30,554 bases of DNA from Triparma columacea (taxonomy: Eukaryota; Sar; Bolidophyceae; Parmales; Triparmaceae), in assembly GCA_030267965.1 (NCBI GenBank), contig BRYA01000542.1, positions 24,937-55,490 of the forward strand, read 5' to 3'. Numbering within the stretch: the first letter of the stretch is position 1; each line of letters begins with the position of its first letter. This document shows, in pieces, positions 1 to 9,482 of this stretch. The notes beneath the pieces are model-generated. The model was not told where the DNA came from. It did no database searches and was given only the letters and a program-made list of their open reading frames with translations. Made by a program: the position numbers and the translations under genes.

Positions 1-78
1 CTAGACATAAAATAATCTAATTTACCTCCTCCCCCTTCTCCCCCCCCTTCCCCACAATCCCCCTCCCAAAACCAACAG
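1..78 (+). other. 3' end of an intron of the HAT-repeat gene
   Basis: This stretch is C/T-rich, has an in-frame stop at 13-15 when read in the frame of the following exon, and ends in CAACAG at 73-78. That fits a pyrimidine tract and a 3' splice site. The upstream exons of the gene lie outside the window. Confidence 0.6.
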
Positions 79-1006
79 TTCACAGTCGCCAAGACTTTAG
101 TAGAGTGTGGTTTAGCGAACTGTCCCAACCACGGTGCTCTCTGGCAGGTCTACGCCTCCCTGGAGAACCGTCTTGGTAATACCCTAAATTCCCAAGATGT
201 GTTATTCAGGGGTATAGAGAAATGCAGGAACCACGTACCCCTATATTTAGACTACGCCATGCTCAAACTCAAGGATTCTGAAGGGATTGAAGACGCTCGG
301 AGACTGGTGGAAACGGCGAGAGCGATGGAACCGAGGAGGGGGAATGTGTGGGTAGCGGCGTTTAAGGTTGAGGAGATTGCGGGGAACGCTGATAGCTGTA
401 GGAAAGTTCTTGAGGAGGGACTTCACAAAACAGCTGGACAGGCAGGGTGAGAAACATTTAGAGGGGAGGGGGGGGATGAGGGGAGGAAACGGACACGAGG
501 CACCTGAGCTGGAAGACCATAAGCTTTGACACACACACAGAGCATCTCTAACCTACACATTTGACCCTCAAACCCCCCCCCCTCCCCCTCACTCCCCCCG
601 CAGCAAGGACCGCGTTAAGCTTCTGAAGGTTGCCGGTGATTTCTTCACAAAATACGGTCGTTACGAGCAGGCCAGAGCTCTGTTTTCAGAGGGGTTGGAC
701 TTGGACGATACGGACGCATCGATTTACCACTCCTGGGCTCAGATGGAGGCCAGCATCTTCAATTTGGAGGGACTTAACGAACTTAATAAGAGGGCTGTGA
801 GTCTGTTCTCTACGGACGCTTTGGCACCTCGGAACAATAACAACGCACTACTCGCAAGGAGGAAGGGGGGGAAGAAACTTCCGCCGAGACTTGAGGCGCT
901 GTGGAAGAGGAACGGAGGTGTTAAGTACGATGACCTAATGGAAGGGGGGGGGGAGGGTAGATCCATATCAGACCTGCTCGAACTTGATGAGGACGGCTAC
1001 CTTTGA
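79..1006 (+). CDS. HAT/TPR-repeat RNA-processing protein, C-terminal part (5' end outside window)
   Basis: Two exons are visible, 79-446 and 604-1006, joined by an intron with a GTGAGA donor at 447 and a CAG acceptor ending at 603. The joint keeps phase (Gly codon split 2+1). The protein is a series of about 34-residue helix pairs with the HAT pattern of aromatic and acidic residues, for example ALWQVYASLENRLGN, PLYLDYAMLKLKDSEG, NVWVAAFKVEEIAGN and SIYHSWAQMEASIFN. It then has a basic stretch and an acidic tail ending in DEDGYL. HAT repeats form superhelical scaffolds in RNA-maturation proteins such as Crooked neck, PRP6 and the plastid mRNA factors HCF107/Mbb1. The visible part does not decide which. 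The N terminus and any targeting peptide are missing. The 3' end faces the channel gene with only 72 bp between stop codons. The HAT class is fairly sure; the exact ortholog is not. Confidence 0.75.
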
Positions 1007-1078
1007 GGGGGGGGAGGAGGGGGGACCTGAAGAACAAACACAAATACAAGTGTTTTGTTGAGCAAAAAAGCATGAATT

Positions 1079-4000
1079 TCAAAGGTTCTCGAGCTTGTAC
1101 TTCCTTCCCATACCTCCCTCCCTCTTCTTCTTCTCCTTCTTTCTTTTCTTTTTCTTCTCCCTCTTCCCGCTAACGAGTGCCCCAATATCGTCTAAATGCA
1201 CCTGCTCCATCATGCTCCGTCTCTTCTCAATCATTCTATTGACTTTCTTCCTCCCCCTGCTGCCCCTGAACCACGCCTGCATCGCCACGCACGCGAACCA
1301 CTCGTCCGCCGTGAACCTCTGCGTGTTCTTGTGGTCCCTAGCCTCCACCGTGACCCTACTCGTATCACCGTCTCCCGCCAATGGGCCTCCCGACCCGTCA
1401 TCGCCATCGTCGGCGGGTATGTCGCTCAAGTACCTCTTCCCGTCGTGCTCGAGGGGAGTGTCGCGCTGGAACTGCTGCAGGTGAAACCACTGCGTACCCC
1501 CCTCCGCATCGTCCTCGCCGTCGTCCCCGTTCCTCATGTTAGCTTCTCTGGTGGCCCTGAAGAACACCGCGTGGAGGACCTCCTTGTACTCGACCCAGGC
1601 CCCGTCGACGATGGGGATGTCGCACTCCCTGACGAACTGCAGCACCTCGTAGTTGGGGTTCGTGGCCTCGACAACCTCCTCGGCTTCCACGACCTCCCTC
1701 CTTCCTGATCTGCTGCTCACCATCTCCTTCTTTACGTCCTCGGCCGAGGCAAGGCCTAGGGGAGCTGGAAGCATCCGAACTAGCTTCAGAAGGTAGTAGG
1801 CAGGGAGGAAGTGAACGTTTTTCTCCTTCTTTGCCCACCTCTCCCTCTTGCTCTTCTCCCTATTCGCATACCACTCGGCTGCCCTGTCCGTCATACTTCG
1901 TCGCCTGGTTCCTGGTGAATTGATGGCTGCGGCGGCGGCATCAGAGGAGGTTCCATCCTCGGCGTCCCCCCCTGGGTTATTGGCGATGGCCGAGATGTTC
2001 TTGGCTAGCTGCATAACATCGCCCCCCACGCTGTGCAACTTGACCTTCTTCCAGGCATCGCTGAACTGCTTGAGCTGGTCGGCCTGCTCCTTCACGGCCT
2101 CCATCTGGTCGCTCATTTGGTCGAGAATGATAGCCACGAACAAGTTCAAGAGGACGTAGCTCGCGACGAGCTGGAAAAAGGCAAAGTAGAACACGGCGAG
2201 GCTGCTGTGCTCCATGGCGTCGTGCATGAGCCCGTTCCAACTCTCGCCCGTGGCGCACCTAAACAGCGTCACGAGGCTCATAAAGAAGGAGTCGAAGTTG
2301 CACCAGGTCCAAATGAAGTCCCCCTTCTTCATCCCTCCGAAGATGCCCATCCCAGCAATAGCAAAGATAAAGAAAATCAACGTCAGGACCATACCCACGT
2401 TGGCCATGCTAGGCAAACTGAGGAATATCGTCTGGGTGATTGCCTTCAAGCTCGGGCTGGATTTCACAATTCTGAAAACCCTCGCAACCCTGCCCACCCT
2501 CAAGAGAGTCGGGTCGAAAGGAAGCTCGACCTTGCACCAGTCAAGGATTATCGATATGAGAGTCATGGTAACAATCGTCGCGTCAAACTTGTTCCACTTG
2601 TTGGAAAAGTAGGCAGATGCCCCCATGGCGTACCACTTGAGAGCCATTTCCGCTGTGAAGACAAAGGCAAAGATATAGTTCATCACTGACAAGAAGGTTG
2701 TCCAGCCGTCGCTCTGTCCCTTGTACTCCATCATCATAAATAAAGTATTGGCGACGATGAAGCCCATTATGACCATCTCGAAGCGCTCCCCAGTGACAAC
2801 GTTGAAGAGCTCAAGTCGCGTCTTTTGCTCAGGAGGAGGAGGGGCAATGAACTCCTTCGGCTTCCTGGCAGCAAGCTGCTTCTGCGTCCTAACCCACTCG
2901 ATCTGTTTCTCAGTCATGTAGGCGCTTCCGTCGCGTTCTGATTTGATCTCGTTGAAGTTGTCGATGATCACAGTCACAAATAGTTCCATGACAAAGAAGG
3001 TCATCACGCTAATGAACAAGCAAAAGAACAGAGAGTTGCCCTCGCTGTTGTTCCTCTTCGGGGCGAGTCCAACATCTGTGATGTCGTTTGCTGAGTACAT
3101 AACGGAGGGCCACATCTCCAGACTCGCAACCTCAAACAAGACGAGCATGGCTTGGAAGAAGTTGTCGAAAGAGTAAGAGGTACCACTATCCTCGTAGGTC
3201 GGGTTCAGCCATTGGCGGTCCTCAATAGAGCCGGAGCTCGGGTTAGTCCAGTTCCCAACGCACGCAATGTCGGCGGGGCATATCTCTTCGGTCATTCCTG
3301 GAGCCAAGGGGTAGCAGGTCCTCGAGGGATCAGTGCAGCTGTAAAAGCGGCCTCCAAAGAGGTTGATTCCAACAATGGAGAAAACGGTGTAGAAGACCAA
3401 GGCGACAGAGCCAACCGAGGCGCACGGCTTGAAGGCTCGCAGCATCGTGTTGATGACAATCTGGAGGCCCTCCAGGCGAGAAATAAGACGAAGCGGGCGC
3501 AGGGCACGAAGGGCACGGAGTGCGCGAAGACTGCCCATGTTGGAGTCGTCCCCTCCGCTACTGCCGAGCTCGATGAAGCTCGTAATTACAATGAAGCCAT
3601 CGAGGAGGTTCCAGGAGTTCCTCGCGTAACTTCCGGGGTGGAGGATTAGGCCGAACGCAATTAGCTTGAAAATGAACTCGAAGATGAACGCGTACGTGAA
3701 GATTGCGTCAAGGATTTCTATGGCGTCGCTCAACTTCCCGCTCGGGCCCAGGCCATCAGCCCCAGGCTCGTTGAGAGCCAGAGTAACGCAGTTCATGATA
3801 ATCAAGCTGAGGATGACCCTGTCGAACCAAGGAAAAAGTACGAGCTTGTACACAGCGTGCCTGATCCTTCCTCCACTCCTAAAGATGCACAGACTGTTGT
3901 ACTTGTAGCTAAGATGCAGGGAGGGATCCTTGAAGAGCTCAGATGCTCTGGCATCCTCGTCCAGGATCACCTTCTGCTGCGATGGGCGTGAAGAGGGGTT

Positions 4001-7000
4001 GTGTTAGTTAGCAAGCGAAGCGACAGCCGTGAGATGGACGATGTTGTACAATTGAGTTGCTCGCTGCTAACAGCATGTGCTTCGCAACTCTCTATTGTTA
4101 GATTCTCACCTCCTCTTCAGCTTCGTCGTCGCTGTCATCCTCCTCAGGCGCCTCGCTGCTGTCACTGTCGTAGAGAAGCTGCTCCAGTTCTGCGTCGCCC
4201 CCGTTCCCGTACTGGCTGCTCCCACCCTTTTCGAGGATCCCCCTAATCTTCTCCTTCTCCTTGTGCCGCTTCTCCTTTTCCTTTGCCATCTCAATCTCCT
4301 CGTGGACAGCCGCGCTATAGTTGTCGATCAAAATAGCAAGGAAAATGTTCATCATGAGGAAGCCTCCGATCAAAAGGTTAAGAATGATGAACAGGGCCGC
4401 AACAATACCGTTGCTGAGGATCCCTATGTACAACACCTCGTTCCAGTTCTCCATGGTCATGATCTGGAACGACACTACGGCCGCTGTGAACATACTGTCG
4501 TAATTTGCCCTCGGAGCGTAGCAAACTTGCACCCCGTCCGAGTCCTCTTCGCACTCCTTGTCAAAAGTGTTGCCGAACATGGTCATGCCAACAAGGGAGA
4601 AGACGAAGATCATGAGCGCGAGGAGGCCGATAAAGGCGGACGATGAGTTCATGGTCCTTGCCATGTTTTTTAGAATGCGGCGCAAGGTGACCCAGCTCCT
4701 AAGGAGCTTGAAGAGCCTCATGATCCTAAATGAACGGAGCGCAGAAATACCGCCTCCACCCTCTCCGCCAATCATCAGCTCGATGAGGGAGACAAAAACG
4801 ATAGCTGAGTCGAATGTGTTGAAGGGATCCTGTCTAAACTTGTCCACTCCGAGCCCCTTGATCTTGGCGTATATCTCAAAGGTGAAGATGATGGTGAACC
4901 AAACATTAGCGGTGGCGAGGAAGTCCGTCTGCGCCTCACTTTGGTCGTAGTGCTCACTGGCCAAGCAGATCGTATTGAAAATGATCAGGGAATTCATGAG
5001 GATGGTAAAGTACTTTGACTCGACAAGCTTGTAGCACATGAACTTCCCAGGGCTCTGGTTGTAGTCCGGACACTCGTCTTGCTTCTCATTGTCGAGGGCG
5101 TGACTATGGGAGTGGACGATAACGTTGGGGATGGTCACCAGCTGGTTGACGGCCGCATTCAACAACGAGGCGATTTCAGAGAGCTGCACCGCCTGCAACC
5201 TAAGGGACTTCTTGTCCTCAGGCTTGGAGTTCTCGGGCTCGCAGTCTACTTCAATTTCCTCGCCGTTTTCATTGGTCACGACTTTTCTCTTCCTCAGACC
5301 TTCGGGTCTCCTGCTGGTCTCGAGCAAGCTCACGTTCAAGTCGTCAACAGCCTGAAGGGCCAAGACCTTGGCGTTCTCCTGTATAAAATTCAGGTTGTCA
5401 GCCGTGACGGTTTGCAAATCCTTTGCCAAGTCGTCGGCCTCGCCTGGACCATCGGAGAGTTCAGCGATTTTGTCCGCGCTCTCGGAGTACGAGATGTAAA
5501 CGACCACCGTAACCAAGTTTAGAAGGAAGAGAGAACCAACCCAAATGAGAAAGACGAAAAAGAGCCCTGGGATGGCCGATGGCATCGTGTCCATAAGGCA
5601 GTACATCGCATCAACCCACCCTTCTAAAGTACAGGATTGGAAAACGGTGAGAAAGGCCCTGAAAATGTCGTCAAAGTTGGTGATGTTGTCGTTCAGGGAC
5701 GTTCCCGAATCTCCGCACACGCTTCCTTCGGGGCACTGACGGCCGTAGGACGCACTCGTTGAGCAGAACCTGCCGCTGTCAAAGTCCCACTCGAGCGTGC
5801 TGACGTCCTGGCACCTCTGAGACATCTTCCCTGAGAAGAGCTGCATCCCGAGGATCCCAAACAGACAGTAGACCCCGGCACAAAGTCCGAAAACGGTGGA
5901 GAGCTGCGGGATGGAGGAAATCATTCCCTCTATGATCCTTTTAAGCTCTGGAATTCCCTTTATCGTTCTAAGGGGCCTTAGCACCCTGCGACGAGAGAAG
6001 TGGAGAGAGTTTGTGTTAGTGTGCAAGGAGTCTAGGTGTTGAAGAATATTCTAGGCGTGCAATGAGAGAAGCGAGTCGCAAGAAGGATGCGCAATCCGGC
6101 AATCTGGCAATCCTCGCAAAAAATATAGTGTAACTTTGTCGCTTCGCTACTCCTCGCTATGCTCATTCACTTTTTGTCAACTCTCACCTCATTGCCCTCA
6201 TGGCGGTGAGGCCTCCCCCTCCGCCGCTGAGCTCGCTAATCCATCCGAACATGACGATGATGAAGTCCAGGATGTTCCAGTTATCTCTCATGTACGCATT
6301 CTCGTCCGTGTAGTACCCCATGGCAATAATCTTCGTGATCAGCTCTATAGTGAAGGCAACCGAAAAGAACCACTCTATGCCGGAGAGGATCTTGGCCTTG
6401 TTGGAAGATGGGTCGTCGAGGGGCGAGGCCATGGAGAGGGTTATGCAGTTGCCGATAATGAGAAGGAGGACTCCAATCTCCCAGATAAGGCTATCGGAAA
6501 GGATGATTGTCCACTTTCGAAGCCAGTGAGACTGCTTCCACCCTAGCTCGTTCACCTTCGCATACGGTCTCCGAAAAGACTTCTTGAGCTCCCTAAAGGA
6601 TTTGGTGTGGCTCGTTCCACTCTGGTCCATCGTCTTGCTCTGCCCTTTCGGTGTGTCCGTGAGGCTGATTTCAGTCATCGGCGTGTTGTTGCTCCTCATC
6701 GTCTGCATCTCAAAGCTCTTATTATACGTAGGGGTCTGGTGCCTGTCCCCGAACTGAGGCGTCCTGTGGTGTTTGCTGCTGGCAGTGCTCCTCGTGTCGA
6801 TAGACTTGAGGGAAGGCTCCCTGGAGAACTGTGCGCGCGCACCCCCCGAGTCTGACGCCCCAGACGGCTGGAGCTCATCGAGGAACACGTCGATCGTGCG
6901 CTCACTTGTACCTTTCGAGGCGGTAGACGCGAACCTGTTCCTGGCGTTGGAAATCGTCGATTGGTTGTTTGTGTTTCCGGAACTGCGGTGGAGGGGACGA

Positions 7001-7693
7001 AGGATGGAGACGGGTATTAGTGGATGCCTTGTCGTGATGGTGATGATGGATGCCCTGTCGTGATGGGTCTTTCTTTCTTGTACATTCTCACCTCTCCTCC
7101 TCCATTGGCGGCGCCGCAGACTGGGCAGGGGGCGAAAGACGGGAAGTAGAAGACGTGGAAGCAGCCCCAACGCCCCCATCGGAGCGCGTATCGTGTTGAG
7201 GGAGCTGCGAGGCCACGGCCAGCTTCTCTGAGTCGCTCACAGGGTCGATTTTGCTGGGTGGATTCTTGGCCTGCTGCTGCTTGGGTGTGTAAAAGGGTTC
7301 CTTTTTGGGGACCTTGGACTTCTCAGGCGAGAAGTCGATGTCCTCGTCATCGCTCTCATCGCTCTCATCGGAGTCGTCGCTATCGTACCGGCTCGTGTTC
7401 ATGTCTGGCTCAGTGAGAGGGGAAGTAGCGGGGGCGGGATGGGATGTAGTGTAGGAAGGAGGGGCCGTGGGGGGCGGAGCGTGTTTCTCGCGCTTCTTAC
7501 GGGACGCGAGGGCTGTGTCTGGGGCGTCAGTGTAGCTCTTATTTTGCTTTGGATAGAGGTGCCCTCCTGCATAGTCTGAACCACTGGAGTCGCTGTCGTA
7601 CTGATACTGTGAGGAAGGTTTGTCGGCAGTGGGAGGAGGGAGGCCCCTGTCCTTGGTTTGTTCGTAAAGGGCGTCAGAGTCAGATGAGCTCAT
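1079..7693 (-). CDS. Four-domain voltage-gated cation channel, EEEE (Ca2+-type) pore
   Basis: Four exons read 7693-7092, 6982-6188, 5985-4110 and 3973-1079; all joints are GT-AG and in phase, giving 2055 residues. Residues 1-350 are a disordered Ser/Asp/Pro-rich N terminus. Domains I-IV follow at about 365-635, 785-1025, 1135-1430 and 1485-1712, each with six membrane segments. The S4 helices carry spaced arginines: AMRAMRVLRPLR in I, LRALRALRALRPLR in III and LLRVGRVARVFR in IV. The pore glutamates are E587 (TLEGW), E978 (TMENW), E1377 (SLEMW) and E1668 (TGESW). EEEE is the ring of calcium channels, whereas animal Nav channels use DEKA. After domain IV come an EF-hand-like start (QFSDAWKKV, about 1727), an IQ-like calmodulin site (about 1986-2001) and a Lys-rich tail. 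It acts in the plasma or flagellar membrane as a voltage-gated Ca2+ (possibly Ca2+/Na+) channel. The start is the ATG at 7693, the first in the open frame. The divergent neighbour lies 365 bp upstream. Confidence 0.93.
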
Positions 7694-8058
7694 GGCGGGC
7701 CGATGTATGGGTGTAAATTAGTAGAGGAGAGTTGGTATGGCGGGGAGGAGGGGAGGGGGGGGAATTGGCCCTTGGTTTGGGCGGAGGGGATGGGAGGTGG
7801 GCAGAGGGTCGGAGGTGGTTAAACGAGGGGGGGTGAGAGGGGGGTGGAGGTAGTGGACGTCAAGGTAAAGTTGGGGGCCACTTGAAACCCGCTTAAATGG
7901 CATGAACTCGATGCTGAAAAGGAGCCAGCTCTCCTCACTTTTCTTTCTCTCTCTCTCTCTCTGGGACACGCGATTTATTTGATAATTCTTGGTTGTGGAC
8001 CATAATATTCTCCTCGAAATCATAAATATTGCGTAATTAATTTTGTTCGTAACCTCAA
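7694..8058. promoter_or_regulatory. Divergent promoter between channel gene and OB-CCCH-methyltransferase gene
   Basis: These 365 bp hold no convincing ORF. They contain an ATTGG (inverted CCAAT box) at 7764-7768, 71 bp upstream of the channel ATG, and a CT dinucleotide run at about 7945-7962. An AT-rich stretch lies at about 7972-8045, just before the rightward ATG. Both genes must start from this region. No TATA box can be assigned confidently. Confidence 0.5.
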
Positions 8059-9351
8059 ATGCCCACAATGAGTCTGGACCCCATGGTTTCGCTCGAGGTT
8101 GGGAGGCCACTGCCCTTTGCGACACCTGGAGCACCGGGCTGTACTTTATTACCTACCACACCGCCAAGCGGCACCTCTACTATTGTTGGTAAACTTGTCA
8201 AGTGTCGACAGCTCTCTAAGAAAATAGCATTTTTAGATGTTCAGGTTGTAGTCGATGTTCAGGCAGATGCATTCATCGAACTGATTATAAAGATATGTCC
8301 CTCTATACCGTCTGTAAAAGAGGCTCTTCGCCCTCTTCATTTGGGAGATACCATTAAAGTGGTTGGGGACTTTGAGGAGGACTTAGAGGGGAGGAGGGAG
8401 CACAGGACGTTCAAGGTAATTGAGGCTCCAGAGGTTGTAGAGAAGTATATATTTCAAGCTGGGAAGACGCCATTTCAGCCTGTATTCATTGCTGCTGGAA
8501 GGTCAGGGGGAGGATCGGAGAGTGTCAGGCCGGTATTGGGTGGTATCTGTCAGCCCGTTGGTGCCCATCCTTCTCCTTCCTCTCCTTCCTCGGCTTCCCT
8601 CTGTAAGTACTACACAAACACCGGCCGTTGTCCGCGGGGTTCTGGTTGCCTTTACATTCACACAGACGACAAGGTTCTCCGGTCCGAGTTCTTCAAGTCC
8701 CGTGACCTTCACCGGGTGAAAGTAATGAAGTCTGAGGAGGGCGGAAGTTGTTCAACCTCAACTTCCCCCTCTTCCTCTGCCCCCCCTTCCTCCCAGGCCT
8801 CCCGCACTCACCGGGCCTCAGAGTTTGCTGACTTCCTAGTCTCGACCTTCTCCCTGAACTCTTCCTCCCTTGTCCTTGACGTCGCCGGTGGCCGCGGCGA
8901 TATGTCGTTCGAACTTGACGCATTACGGAACATCCCGACCATCACCGTCGACCCAAGGGGGCGCAAGTTGAACAAGAAACAGAGGAAGTACATAGCGGGG
9001 GGAGGGAGAGATTGGGGGGATCATATCGTTGAGCTGTACCACGAGACTGATTTCTTCGACAACCACCCTGAGCTCCTGGGCCAGGTTACTCTGATAATAG
9101 GCTACCACCCCGACCAAGCCACGGAGCACATCTTCAACAGTGGTTTGCTCCTTGGCTTGCCCTTCTGCGTGATGCCCTGCTGCGTGTTCCCCCTCTCCGG
9201 GGTCAGCATGGCCTTCAAGGAGTGGTTGGATTATCTGCAAAGAAAGGACGAAGGGATTGAACGGACTTGGATCAACGCAAGGGGGAGGAACGTCGTGCTA
9301 TACAAAAGTATGGGCGGGGGGGGGAGGAAGGAGGGGCACGAAAGAGACTGA
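8059..9351 (+). CDS. OB-like / CCCH zinc finger / SAM-methyltransferase fusion protein
   Basis: A single exon encodes 430 residues. Residues about 41-125 (VGKLVKCRQLSKKIAFLDVQ through LGDTIKVVGDFEED) look like an OB-fold of the kind that binds nucleic acid in tRNA-handling proteins. Residues 182-201 are a CCCH zinc finger with exact C-x8-C-x5-C-x3-H spacing (C182, C191, C197, H201), an RNA-binding type. Residues about 252-418 look like a Rossmann methyltransferase: a glycine-rich SAM loop DVAGGRGDMSFEL at 274-286, an acidic strand end TVDPR at 296-300, then the segment IIGYHPDQATE and a Cys-rich PCC patch at 373-375. I infer an RNA (perhaps tRNA) methyltransferase with two RNA-binding modules; the substrate cannot be read from the sequence. 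The start is the ATG at 8059, with a second in-frame ATG at 8068. A possible poly(A) signal AATAAA lies at about 9419. The gene converges on its right-hand neighbour. Confidence 0.82.
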   Translation: MPTMSLDPMVSLEVGRPLPFATPGAPGCTLLPTTPPSGTSTIVGKLVKCRQLSKKIAFLDVQVVVDVQADAFIELIIKICPSIPSVKEALRPLHLGDTIKVVGDFEEDLEGRREHRTFKVIEAPEVVEKYIFQAGKTPFQPVFIAAGRSGGGSESVRPVLGGICQPVGAHPSPSSPSSASLCKYYTNTGRCPRGSGCLYIHTDDKVLRSEFFKSRDLHRVKVMKSEEGGSCSTSTSPSSSAPPSSQASRTHRASEFADFLVSTFSLNSSSLVLDVAGGRGDMSFELDALRNIPTITVDPRGRKLNKKQRKYIAGGGRDWGDHIVELYHETDFFDNHPELLGQVTLIIGYHPDQATEHIFNSGLLLGLPFCVMPCCVFPLSGVSMAFKEWLDYLQRKDEGIERTWINARGRNVVLYKSMGGGGRKEGHERD

Positions 9352-9482
9352 ACAGTAGATTTATGTTGTTGTTGCACATTTTAAACTTCCGGCACATCTT
9401 CTTTTAGCATTGACCAGAAATAAAAAGCTGAGCGCGGTGCGCCGCCAACACGCCAATTCTTTTTTAAACGGTAGCAATTGCT

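Noticed and set aside
2033..3649. Several plus-strand open frames of 130-218 codons
   Set aside because: They are opposite the channel's domains III and IV, which have clear channel motifs. GC-rich coding DNA leaves the other strand open.
1079..7693. Animal-type voltage-gated Na+ channel
   Set aside because: The four pore positions are all Glu (E587, E978, E1377, E1668), not Asp-Glu-Lys-Ala, and there is no IFM motif in the III-IV linker.
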